Position numbers and translations under genes: made by a program. A stretch of 64,000 bases of DNA, from assembly GCA_025769875.1 (NCBI GenBank), contig JAGFNK010000139.1:49419-113418 (forward strand). The letters are read 5' to 3'. This stretch comes from Russula earlei. Its lineage: Eukaryota; Basidiomycota; Agaricomycetes; Russulales; Russulaceae. Of the stretch, positions 22,705 to 33,086 are shown piece after piece (the stretch's first letter is position 1; each line of letters begins with the position of its first letter). The notes under the pieces are model-generated. The model did not search any database. It had not been told where the DNA came from and was given only the letters and a program-made list of their open reading frames with translations.

Positions 22705-23666
22705 TGTCATGAACCATTCTCCGGAGAGGGCCCTTGAAGGACCCTTCCTTATAGGAGGAAACCTGGTCTCTATGGTGTCACCCTGTTCACACGAGCAAAA
22801 GGGGTGAGTAGAGGTGTCCACAATATCGCGCGCGCATTGTTGCGCGAGCGATTCTCGGCACAATCGACATACAGCAAGCCCCACTTAAAGGCAACCCTTC
22901 TAGCAACAAAAGACAGTATTAGGGCCTTCCTAAGGACCCTTTGGAACGACCCTAGGAGCTCTACAAGAGGCACTAACCTAGTATCAAAGGCCCTACAACG
23001 CGTTATTAGACCAACTCTAATAACTATAGAACGACTATAAGGCAATACTAAGGACCTTAATAGAAGTATTAGGGTCGACTCTAAGGACCCTAATAGAACT
23101 ATATAAGGGCCTTATAAGACGACACTATTCCCTAGCCAAACTACAAGTCTTCAAATGACCGGCCCTAAACTAACTAACAAGAAATGAATCAGGTGCTTAC
23201 ACGTGCACTAAAAGTAGTAAACACGTGGACAGTGGAAACTCTTACTCATCAAGAAGAGTCTTCTTACTCAGCAGCTTACTGAGCATGACCGAGCATGCTC
23301 AGTAAGCATCCTCCGACTTCTTACTCATCACTCTATTGTGCTTGATAACAAGGTTATGACTTGTTCCCTATTTAGCAGTTCTCTTGTAGTATATAAGCGC
23401 TCAATAAAGTAGCGGACAGTCCTCAGACTGTCCATTTGTTTACGGCACTCTCCATCCCTGGGATACTCCTTTAAGGACCGTCCCCTTGTGACCACTCTGG
23501 CCTCTTCCCTGCATGATTGTTCTACTCTCACAGTAACAATACCTCTCTGGTATTTGTTACTACTCTGGACTCTCCTCCTTGCCCACGCTGTCTTGGACGT
23601 CTATCAACTCGTCTTCGAGCTTATCCCTCGCTCTTGAACTGGATAGTTCAACAGTGAGTCTTGACA
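22705..23666 (-). repeat. Solo LTR-2 nested in copia pol
   Basis: A 962-bp LTR (TG...CA) on the minus strand, flanked by a perfect 5-bp target duplication TGTAT (22,700-22,704 and 23,667-23,671). The copia frame on both sides joins across it, so it inserted into an existing copia element and its internal part was then lost by LTR-LTR recombination. Confidence 0.92.
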
Positions 23667-23671
23667 TGTAT

Positions 23672-25972
23672 AGGCTGCTCATCGTCCTCATTTTTAATTG
23701 TAGGGAATGGGTCATCAACACCAGGAATGGTGTCTTCGACAGGTTGTTGCAGTAGTTCCTCACATGGTTCATTAATCCGCGTGGTACCTTTAGTGCGTGC
23801 TTTGTCACATTTGGGGTACAGGGTCTCATCGTACAGGGCGGTAGCATTTGTGTAAAGCATATTATTTGGGAGCCTCATGAAGAGTGAGGCTTTGATCCCC
23901 TCAGTATGACCAAGGTAGATCATTAGCTTGCTTTTAGGCGAAAGCTTGTTGACTTGACACTTTTCTGGTATGTGCACATATGCACAGCAACCAAATACTC
24001 TGAGGTGTGAGATATCAGGGACCTCATTCTTTAGGACTTCGTAGGGTGTACGCCATTGAAGGCGTCTGGCTGGTGTCCTATTGTAACAGTGTGTCCCATG
24101 ATTCACTGCAAATTCCCACCAGGAGGGAGGTAGACAAGCTTCAAGGCGCATTGCCTGAGCTTTGTCCATTACAGTGTGCATAAAGCGCTCTGCGCGTCCA
24201 TTCTGTTGTGGAGTGTATGGGGCACTTTGCAGGATTTTAATTCCTTCGTCCTTTAGGACGTTATCAAAGGCCTTGGACTTGTACTCTCCACCAGCATTGG
24301 ACATCCACTCTCTAATTCCTGCTTTGTATTGGTTTTTGACCATAGCTAGGAATTGCTTGACAGCCATTATGGTCAACTTTTTATTTTTTAGGAGTGTGAT
24401 CCATGCATAGGAGGAATAATCGTCAATGAAGCTGACAAAATATTTGTACTTATGATATGGCTTCACAGGGAAACTCTTAAGGTCCGAGTGAATATGCTCG
24501 AACAGTGCGGAGGCACGAGTTTCAGAAGGGGGGTGCGCAGATGCAGGCATCTTGCCTTGCGCACAGCCAGGACATACCGGATGTTCCTGAGGGATTTTCA
24601 GGTCTTCAGGGAGACCCTTGGTATGTGTCTTTGCACGTGTTATGACATCCTTAGATGGGTGGCCAAGGCATCGGTGAATGACATCATAATCTACTGTGTA
24701 GATAAGAGAATGCGCTTGCGCACTTTCAATAGAGGTGTCTAACCAATACATGGTCTGACCCGGGAATAAGGGGTAAGAGGACAGGATAGTATGTCCGTCC
24801 TCTTGTAGGGAAATATGTCTATTATTCCCTAATGCATGCATCCCTTGTTGTAAAAACTCCCCCATAGATAATATCCGAGTATTAATTTTCGGAATATAAA
24901 GGACAGGAGAAATGCATGTGACAACTGTTTTAGAGTTGACAGTGTGCTGAAGCAACACAGCGCCTTTGCCTTCCACATAGATTGTGTTATCAGCAGTTTT
25001 AACAGGGGATCTTTCGTGTGGCAAAGCCAGTGTATACTCTATAAAGTCTTTTATTTCGAAGGTGAAGTGTGCTGACGTGCCAGAGTCAAGGAGCCATAAG
25101 GATCCCATTTTACTCAAGTCGTGCTTTCCTCTGCATCTCGAACAATTTTTGTTACATTCACTTGGAAGGGAAGTAGTCCCTTCGCTAATTTGTACATTGT
25201 ATGATACAAGCGAACACTTATTAGACATATCTAGCCCGCTTTGGGGCTGGGGAGATGCTAAAAGGTTCTTTAGCGAGTGAAAAGAGAGAGGGAGGCGCAC
25301 GCACGCTTCGTTATCTTCGGGGTCGCTGCCCCAATCAAGTGCTTCATCCGACAGAGTCGGAGCATGCTCAGGGGTGGCAGCACCTTCTGGGATACCATCA
25401 TATATGTCGAATAAATCTGACATATTTGTTTGCGCAAAGTTGCCATCGTCCTGGTTCATAGGCTCAGGGATGGGCAACGGTAGTTTGACTGCACTTGATG
25501 AGGCAGCGGATTGAGTCGAGATCCGCTGCTCAAGGGTCTTGACTGTCTGTATAGTGGGGGTTACCCCAAGATCATCAGCAAGATCAAGCGCTTTGTTTAA
25601 GGCCTTGTAAGGGCCAAGAGTGCGTTTGCGAGGGTCAGTTGCAGTAGGGACGGTACGTTGTTGGATCCCTGAAGGACCCAGATGGGCAATAGTGGTAATG
25701 GTTGGGAATGGGAGTGCAGCAACATCCGCAATATGGGAGTGTCCGGGACCATGGCTGTGATTGGCCTTCTCCTTGCCTTTCCCTTTTCCTTTGCCGCTGC
25801 GCTTACCGCGCTGGCGCTTGTCCTTATCTTCATCGCGCTTGGGCTTATTGCCTTGCTGCTGAGAAGAGAAGGAGGGGTCACCGTGCTTGCGCTTGACAGC
25901 TGAAAGCTTCTGCGCGCTGTGCTTCTTGTTTGTGCCACGATTCATTTCAGTTTGATATTGAGAGACAATAGC
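23672..25972 (-). pseudogene. Copia gag 3' part, protease and integrase (open but interrupted at both ends)
   Basis: The minus-strand frame is open for about 770 codons between the two nested LTRs. It holds a Lys/Gly/Arg-rich gag tail, a protease active-site segment (LWLLDSGTSAHF), the integrase zinc pair (HRCLGHP and CPGCAQGK) and the integrase core (HSDLKSF, then SNAGGEYKS, then QNGRAERFMHT). Copia integrases normally have SDxGGEY for the second catalytic acid; here it is SNAGGEY, so that Asp appears replaced by Asn. The zinc-knuckle CCHC usual in gag is not evident. Both ends run into LTR sequence. Confidence 0.88.
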
Positions 25973-26934
25973 TGTCATGAACCAGTCTCCAGAGAGGGCC
26001 CTTGAAGGACCCTTCCTTATAAGAGGAAACCCAGCCTCTATGGTGTCACCCTGTTCACATGAGCAAAAGGGGTGAGTAGAGGTGTCCACAATATCGTGCG
26101 TGCATTGTTGCATGAGCGATTCTCGGCACAATCGACATACAGCAAGCCCCACTTATTGGCAACCCTTCTAACAATAAAGGACCGTATTAGGGCCCTTCTA
26201 GGGACCCCTTAGGATGACTATAGGTGCTCTACAACGGGTACTAACCTAGTATCAAAGACTCTACAACGTGTTATTAGACCAACTCTAATAACTATAGAAT
26301 GAACTATAAGGCAATACTAAGGACCTTAATAGAAGTATTAGGGTCGACTCTAAGGACCCTAATAGAGCTATATAAGGGCCTTATAAGATAACACTATTCC
26401 CTAACCAAACTACAAGTCCTCAAATGACCGGCCCTAAACTAACTAACAGAAAACGAATCAGGTGCTCACACGTGCACTAGAACAGCAAACACATGGACAA
26501 TGAAAACTCTTACTCATCAGGAAAAGCCTTCTTACTCAGCAGCTTACTGAGCATGACTGAGCATGCTCAGTAAGCACACTCCGACTTCTTACTCAGCACC
26601 CTATTGTGCTTGATAACAAGGTTATGACTTGTTCTCTATTTAGCAGTTCTCTTGTAGTATATAAGCACTCAATAAAGTAGCAGACAGTCCTCAGACTGTC
26701 CATTTGTTTACGGCACTCCCCATCCCTGGGATACTCCTTTAAGGACCGTCCCCTTGTGACTATCCTGGCCTCTTCTCTGCGTGACTGCTCTATGCTCACA
26801 GTAACAGTGCCTCTCTGGTATTTGTTACTACTCTGGACTCTACTCCTTGCCCACGCAGTCTTGGACGTCTATCGACTCGTCTTCGAGCTTATCCCTCGCT
26901 CTTAAACTGGATAGTTCAACAGTGAGTCTTGACA
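25973..26934 (-). repeat. Solo LTR-3 nested in copia gag
   Basis: 962 bp, same family and orientation as LTR-2, with a perfect 5-bp target duplication ATAGC (25,968-25,972 and 26,935-26,939). The gag frame NNVREAIV on one side continues as SQYQTEMN on the other. Confidence 0.92.
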
Positions 26935-27539
26935 ATAGCCTCTCGCACATTGTTCAGATTAAGATCAGTCAGATCATAGTTCTGAGTGATGATGTGGACA
27001 AGCATTTCCCATTTTGGGGGAATGGCAGCAAGCATAATGAGTGCCTGTAAGGCATCAGGAATCATTAGGGAGGATGCGGTGAGACGCTGGAATGCAGCGT
27101 GTATCCAATCAATTTGTGGGCCAGGATGCTGGCTCAGGTTAATGCGAATGGAAATGGCTTCTTTGAAGTCCTTATAGATGCTAGTGGTAGTTGCCATGCC
27201 ATAGAGGGTATCTAGGCAATTCCAAATAGTTTCAGTGTTATCCAAAGATGTACGATCTTGTTGGATCGCGATGCTCAATCTAAGGACCATATGACCAACT
27301 ACCATATTGTTTCCTTTGTTCCATTCTTTTATAGCTGCCTGAGCGACAGCCTGGGCAGCAAGCTCTTCAGGAAGAGGCACCTGAGGAAGTACAGGGATGG
27401 TAGGCAGTTCAAATGTGCCACTGCAATAACCCCACAGTCCAACGGACATGAGGTAGGCTTTCATAGCCTTTGACCAAATACCATAGTTAGCACCATCAAG
27501 GATGGGGACAACAGGGGCAGAGGGTTGAGACGACGACAT
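26935..27539 (-). pseudogene. Copia gag N-terminal part
   Basis: Starts at an ATG 167 nt inside the 5' LTR. It carries the copia gag hallmarks LDGANYGIWSKAMKAYL, IWNCLDTLY and the later NLSQHPGPQIDW. The frame is open for 200 codons until the nested solo LTR-3 cuts it. Confidence 0.88.
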
Positions 27540-27693
27540 TGTAGCTGTTAATAGGGCTTAGAGGTCGTCAGTAAGAGTATTGTATTCAAACAAGCTGACA
27601 TAGTCTCCCCATAGGGTAGACTAACTTGCCGCAGCATGCAGGCTTCAGGGATGCTTCGCCATCGTTGCAGCCGATGAAGGCGCATGGCTTGCA

Positions 27694-27705
27694 GGGCCCA
27701 TAACC
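27694..27705 (-). other. Primer-binding site of half-tRNA (initiator Met) type
   Basis: On the minus strand GGTTATGGGCCC lies directly after the 5' LTR. It is complementary to the anticodon arm of initiator tRNA-Met (GGGCCCAUAACC), not to a tRNA 3' end. Drosophila copia is known to prime from such an internal tRNA-Met fragment, so this element probably does the same (inference). Confidence 0.65.
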
Positions 27706-28090
27706 TGTTGCGCAGCATAGAGCGCAGCTAACAGGCCAAGCAACCCACCTTAGAGGTTGTGCTAATGCTCAAGTGATATTGGGGTGTAGAGCGATGTGTA
27801 TACTTGTCTACAAATATGGTATTTATACCTCTATGACCCAGGGCTGTTCCTAAGTCCAAAAGAGGTGACTACAGGTGTCCACTATATCGCGCACTCAGTG
27901 ATGCGTGATGTGGAAACGTTCTAGATGCAGCATAAGGCTGCATCTTGTGATAGATAGCGTAGTATGCGTAACCCTATTGCCATAAGCGCATATACTAAAG
28001 TTCTGTCTAACACGTAACCCCTATGAGCAGATCTTGAACCTTGTATGAAGGTCTTCGCCTTCTTTGATCCGTTTCAGTTCCGGTTCAACA
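27706..28090 (-). repeat. 5' LTR of the copia element
   Basis: Direct copy of 20,308-20,703, TG...CA. It joins unrelated DNA on its outer side. Confidence 0.9.
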
Positions 28091-28329
28091 GGAACTGCCT
28101 TTTCTGGCACCACACAGTACATCAGTGACTAGAAGTGACTAGAATTACTATATTAGGTCATTTCTAGTACATTCTAGGTGTTTCTAGTAGGATGTAGTTT
28201 TCCTGATGAGGCTATTGGATACAGTACTTTATAGATCAAGAACTGTTGCCTGCCCGGATGCAAACATGCATTGTGGCCTCAAACTTGAAGCCTGGAATGA
28301 TACCTGATTCATTATGTCATTTTCATGTG
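28091..28329. other. Non-coding repeat debris
   Basis: Contains several TTCTAGTA/AGTGACTAGAA motifs in both orientations (28,113-28,195) and a segment at 28,245-28,310 also present at 5,785-5,865. No gene. Confidence 0.5.
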
Positions 28330-28850
28330 ACCTTGCACTTGCCATTTTTGGATGTCATTTCAAGTGCAAAATTAAAACTGCTATATCTCAACAGTTTCTC
28401 AACAAATTGCCTTGAAACTTTGACAATAGAACCTTATATACTGTATCTAGGTGCAGCTAAAATATGGGAGCCTAACATTCAGTTCTTGGCATGTTGAGTT
28501 TCAGGTGCTGACATGAGTGCAAAACTTTGAACTGCCATATCTCAGCTGTTTCTCAATCAATTTACTTGAAACCTTGACAGTGGGATCTCATGTCCTGTAT
28601 CTAGGTGCAGCCCAAGAGTTGGGGTCAAAATTCTTAGCTCTTGAAGTTTTGATTTTTGGGTGTGATCTGAGTGTGAAATTTTGAACTGCCATATCTCAAC
28701 CATTTCTCAATAGATTGTCTTGAAACTTGGACAGTAGAACCTCATATACCATATCTAGGTGCAACTAAAATATGGGAGCCTAATATTCAGTTCATGAAGT
28801 TTTGATTTTTGGGTGCCAGTCTGCATGCAAAATTTTGAATTGCCATTAGT
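28330..28850 (-). repeat. 153-bp tandem repeat array, copy C (inverted, 3+ monomers)
   Basis: Reverse complement of the 495-1,112 array. The anchor CTGTATCTAGGTGCAG occurs at about 28,442 and 28,595 and in diverged form at 28,750, about 153 bp apart. The unique edge sequence (the AAATGACATCCAAAAATGGC region at about 1,070) is also shared, so this is an inverted copy of the same larger unit. Confidence 0.85.
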
Positions 28851-29518
28851 GCTGTCACTGGTCCAGCTCAAAACTGCTTGGAGCCTGTTGAAGATAGATG
28901 CAGTGTGTGTGATTAGATAGCAGCAGATGATAAGATCACAGGCAGATCTATCAGACAATAGTTCAGTTTGGTTGACACAAAACTGATATAAATAATGTAC
29001 CTATCAGACAATAGCTACAACATGTCATCAGTACTGTGAGATAAGATATCATAGTGTAAATACTCACTTCAGTTTGGTTGACACAAAACTGAAGTGATCT
29101 ACGTACTTTGTGGCGTTCTTAAGTACCCAAGACCACCACTGGATGCAGTACAGTTAACTACCATCATGGATCACTAAGTAAGTCCGAGGATCAGTTTAGC
29201 TACCAATTGTCCTAAATCACTCTATCAGTGTAACTAATGCATGCTGTAGCATATGAGCTGAGCTGGTGATGCCCGGTCCGGGTGATCCAACGCATCAACA
29301 CATCCAAGTTGTGATCATATCACAACACACCTGAGACTCTGGGCAGTGCAGATCTCAACAGAGCCAAGCTGTAGCTGCATCTGAGCCAAATTAAGCTGTT
29401 AGCAGCTTGCAGCTTGAAACCATCCAGAAATGGCATGAGCCATTTTGACAGGTGCTGATGGAAAGGAAAATTACTAAAGGACGCATCGGTCCTGTACCAG
29501 AGTTGTTTCTCGTGAATT
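28851..29518. other. Intergenic with a short perfect hairpin
   Basis: No gene. A perfect stem of 11 bp (CACTTCAGTTT paired with AAACTGAAGTG) around a short loop lies at about 29,065-29,096. Its loop and inner stem recur at about 28,965-28,988. Confidence 0.5.
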
Positions 29519-31028
29519 TCACCAGTCTTCCCAAGGGTAGATGGTCACAGGGTGACCAGAGAGTTGTCGCGCGGCGACGAACCGCTCAATGAATTTCGGA
29601 ACAGATCCAAATGGTTCGAGGCCGCTCAAGAAAATGTTCTGTAGCGCAGGTAACGCTTCTGTTATTCTTTCGCCCGCGAACTTTTCGAGCGCTTGGAGGA
29701 CATTTGGTGCGACTTGATCAGATAGGCGCAGAACCTTCACGGAAGTGAACGGTTCCAGGACTTCCAGCCATTGAGTCGTTTCCATTTCATCCTTCCAGTA
29801 CGATTGTGGACTTGGAGGAACGGGATCCACGACGTCAAGCTGTACCAAGGTGGAGAGGAGGAGCAAGGATGGGTTGCAGACTTGGGCCAGCGATGAAAGC
29901 TGATAATCCAACTCTCCGCAACTGATTACCAAGGACAGCCCCGGAGTTGTGCGTGTCTCTCCGAAGACTGAAAATCGGATTTTGCGATCGGAAATGTGTA
30001 CGGTCGCTCTGTTGCACGCCTTGAACCGTTCTGCGTGACTGATGAACCGGCAAAGGTGTGGGACGACGAAGTCGAGGTCCATGAAGAATCTTATCTCGAG
30101 TTTGTCAAGACGGGGAGCCTCGATTTGGGCCAGCAAGTCCTCCAGGTACTCGTGAACGCCTTGGAACGCAAGACGGGTGAGGGCGGGGAGGACAGAGCGT
30201 GTGAGCGGAGGTCGAGGTCGATTTGCCGGATCGGGGCGAGATCGAGGGGATTGGAATTCAACGCGAAGGGCTTCGATTCCGGACATGACCGACAAGGCGG
30301 CGACCAAAGCCTGGGGCGAAATGTGACCGGAATCGGGAATGTTCCAAAGGGAAAGGACGACAAGTTGACCGGCAGACAAGACAAGAGCAGTTTCGGCGCT
30401 CCCGGAAACGGACAGTTGTCCAACCAGAGGCGTCGCAAAAGAGGAGCTGATCCGCCCAAGAACGAATCGGGGAGGGTCGTCGCCGTGCGTTCGTCCAGAA
30501 GAAAAAAATGTACAGAAACGTCAGCGCTGGGAACGGTCTCCGCAACGCTGCTGCCAATCTTTCCCAATGTGATGCCGAAAGCCGGATCAACTCAATCTCA
30601 CATATGCGATGGCGATGCTCCGACTCGAGGGCAGCGGCTACGTTTCCACACCAGCGGTCGAGGTGTAATTTGGAGGATGGATATGTCGTGAGACTAATCA
30701 CCAACGGCAAGACTGGCCAGACGTCCAGCACATCAGAGATGGGTCTTTTCCCTGTGTACACGAGTCGCAGGTTCAGGCGACGTGGGGACGCAAACACGAT
30801 ATATCGCCATGTTTGACACACATGGACCAGTGTATGCCACCCGCTTGTCCCTATGCGCCAGTCATTCACATAGAAACAGAATGTTTCCACGAGGACCTCA
30901 TTTGGAAGCGTGTTGATTGTGATCCGGTCTATAATCGATTGGTCGGTACTGTCATGGACGTTGCGCAAAAGATACATACCCCGGCGATGACTTCCTTTCA
31001 ACAAGCCCTCATAGGGCCCACCAATCAT
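29519..31028 (-). pseudogene. F-box-like protein, frameshifted paralogue A
   Basis: Tandem paralogue of the intact gene at 31,623-33,086. The N-terminal part is open (from ATG 31,028 or 30,977) and contains the F-box-like segment NTLPNEVLVETFCFYVNDW and WHTLVHVCQTWRYIVF. Two frame changes follow. One lies at an A7 homopolymer (T run in coding sense) near 30,505-30,512. The other is near 30,385, where CTTGT is present twice, a 5-bp insertion relative to the paralogue. The C-terminal 286 codons are open in the third frame and end in the conserved YPWEDW. F-box proteins of this type recruit substrates to SCF ubiquitin ligases; this copy is probably inactive unless the shifts are sequence errors. 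Confidence 0.75.
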
Positions 31029-31349
31029 AGTCGAGGAGCGGGGGGCGCAATGCAATAATGACTGGACGAAGCAAGTGACGAATGAGGGGACGTGATAACG
31101 AAGAGGCCGAAGATGAGGAGAGGAGATAGCTAAAATCAATTGCTCACCAGCCACTGGCCGTCACACGCTTCTGGGCAACGCGATGAAGAGGCGCCCGTTG
31201 CCCACGCCCTGTACAGCCGGAGGTTTACACCGAACTGCCTCATGAGCAAATCACGGGTTCGTAATATCGCACAGCAGGACAAACCCACTTGCATCGCCAT
31301 ATAGTATTTGATTTTTCCTGGGAACTGATGGAACACTAAAGTGATGGGT

Positions 31350-31545
31350 CAAAGGCAGTGACCAGGAGCTTCTATCGTTGAAAACGCTTCCGTTCCGTTT
31401 CTTTCAAATTGCTATCAAGATCGAGCATTCCGTACTCGCTCAAACTTCTTCTTTCATCGTTGACGCAAGGTCCTACCCCTCGTAGGGCACCAGCGCTCGT
31501 GGATCATCCCCATGCAGACGCTCTAGGACTCGTCCAAGAATAGGT
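31350..31545 (+). pseudogene. Partial duplicate of the acetyl-CoA transporter gene
   Basis: Clear nucleotide similarity to 34,280-34,515 (exon 4 of the transporter), including PYSLKLL and the block GGATCATCCCCATGCAGAC. Frame-disrupting differences occur and the other exons are absent. It lies between the two F-box copies in the same relative position that the true transporter holds next to copy B, so it is a remnant of a segmental duplication. Confidence 0.75.
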
Positions 31546-31622
31546 GGATCACACAGAAGGCAGATGATGCAAGATGTCAATTAAATAGAAAGTATACAAA
31601 AGCCATCGATCCTGGCTGGGTG

Positions 31623-33086
31623 CTACGAAAATATCTCGTGATTTTCCCAAGGGTAGACAGCCACAGGGTGACCAGCGAGTTGTCGCGCGGCGACGAATCG
31701 CTCAATAAATTTTGGAACAGATAGGTCGCTCAAGAAAATGTTCTGTAGCGCGGGTAATACTTCTGTTCTTCTTTCTTCGGAGAGCTCTTCCAGCGCTTGG
31801 CAGACACGTGGCGCAACTTGATCGGATAAACGCAGATGCTTCACAGCGGTGAATGGGTGCAAGAGTTCCAACCATTGAGTCCTTTCCATTCCATTTCTCC
31901 TGTGTGATGGCGCATCTGGAAGAAGAACATGGAGGATGTCGAGCTGTACCAAAGTGGAGAGGAGGGGAAAGGATGAGCTGCAGACCTGGGCCAACGAGGA
32001 AAGCTGCCAGTCCAACTCCCTGCATCTGATATTCAAGGAGAGCTTTGGAGACGGACGGTCTCTTTCTCTGAAAATTGCGATTCGGATTGCACAATAGGAA
32101 GTTTCCACAAATGCTTTGTCGCATGTCTTGAACGATTCTGCGAGACTGATGAACTGGCGAAGTTGTGGGACGACAAAGTTGGGGACCATGAAGAACGTTA
32201 TCTCGAGTTTGTTGAGAAGGGGAGCCTCGATTTGGGCCAGCAAGTCCTCCAAGTACTCGTGAGCGCCTTGGAACTCGAGATCGGTGAGAGCGGAGAGGAC
32301 AGAGCGTGTAGGCGGAGGTGGAGGTCGACTTTCTGGATCGGGGCGAGATCGAGGGGATCGAAATTCAACGTAAAGGGTTTCGATTCTGGACATGACCGAC
32401 AGCGCGGTGACCAAGGCCTGGGGCGAAATGTAACCGGAATAGGGAATATTCCTAAGGAAAAGATGGACAAGGTGATTGGCTGACAAAAGCAGTTTGGGCA
32501 TCCCTGGAAACGGACAATTTCGCAACGAGAGATGTCGCAGCAGAAGCGGGGCTGATCCGCCCAAGAACGAATCCGGAAGGGGCGTCACCGTGTTTTCTTC
32601 GAGCCAAACGCGGACGAGTGTCAGCTCTGGGAAAGGTTTTTGCATCGCTGCTGCCATTCTTTCCCAATGCGATGCCGGAATAACGGACAAGTCAATCACG
32701 CATATGCGATGGTGGTGCTCCGACTCGAGGGCGACGGCTATGTTTCCCCAGCAGCGGTCGGGGTATGATTCCGAGGATGGATATGTCGTGAGACTTATCA
32801 CCACCGGCAAGACGGGCCAGATGTCCAGCATCTCAGAGATCGGTCTTTTCCCTGTATACTTAAGTTGCAGGTTCAGGTAACGTGGGGATGCAAACACGAT
32901 ACATCGCCATGTTCGGCACGCATGGACAAGAGTGTGCCATCCGTTTGACCCTGTGCGCCAGTCATTCACATAGAAATGGAATATTTCCACGAGGACGTCA
33001 TCGGGGAGCGTGTGGATTGTCACCCGGTCTAAGATTGATTGGTCAATGGCCATGGACACTGTGCAAAAGACATACTCTGGCGACAT
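31623..33086 (-). CDS. F-box-like protein, intact paralogue B (about 487 aa)
   Basis: A single open exon. The F-box-like domain is near the N-terminus (TLPDDVLVEIFHFYVNDW, then WHTLVHACRTWRCIVFASP), followed by about 380 residues with LRR-like spacing of Leu and hydrophobic residues (LLLRHLSLRNCPFPG, LVHLFLRNI). This is the usual layout of the large basidiomycete F-box family. It would act as a substrate adaptor of an SCF ubiquitin ligase; the substrate is unknown. I chose ATG 33,086, which aligns with an ATG of copy A; ATG 33,053 is possible and the further in-frame GTG at 33,125 is unlikely. The gene is divergent to the acetyl-CoA transporter gene. Confidence 0.82.
   Translation of the reverse strand: MSPEYVFCTVSMAIDQSILDRVTIHTLPDDVLVEIFHFYVNDWRTGSNGWHTLVHACRTWRCIVFASPRYLNLQLKYTGKRPISEMLDIWPVLPVVISLTTYPSSESYPDRCWGNIAVALESEHHHRICVIDLSVIPASHWERMAAAMQKPFPELTLVRVWLEENTVTPLPDSFLGGSAPLLLRHLSLRNCPFPGMPKLLLSANHLVHLFLRNIPYSGYISPQALVTALSVMSRIETLYVEFRSPRSRPDPESRPPPPPTRSVLSALTDLEFQGAHEYLEDLLAQIEAPLLNKLEITFFMVPNFVVPQLRQFISLAESFKTCDKAFVETSYCAIRIAIFRERDRPSPKLSLNIRCRELDWQLSSLAQVCSSSFPLLSTLVQLDILHVLLPDAPSHRRNGMERTQWLELLHPFTAVKHLRLSDQVAPRVCQALEELSEERRTEVLPALQNIFLSDLSVPKFIERFVAARQLAGHPVAVYPWENHEIFS

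Larger units (their letters stand above)
20308..28090 (-). mobile_element. Ty1/copia retrotransposon, decayed, with two nested solo LTRs
   Basis: The element runs on the minus strand: 5' LTR 27,706-28,090, a primer-binding site, gag from 27,539, then protease, integrase, reverse transcriptase and RNase H down to 20,743, a purine tract and the 3' LTR 20,308-20,703. The two LTRs are TG...CA, about 385-396 bp and very similar. Total span is 7.8 kb, of which about 1.9 kb are two solo LTRs of another family (22,705-23,666 and 25,973-26,934). Without these the length is normal for copia. The RT region has several stops and frameshifts, so the copy is dead. The 5-bp flanks (GACTC and GGAAC) do not match, which suggests recombination after insertion. 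Confidence 0.92.

Noticed and set aside
22384..22884. Frame beginning MGLAVCRLCRESL as a host zinc protein
   Set aside because: The same start occurs in each copy of the 962-bp LTR and merely runs from LTR into copia sequence.
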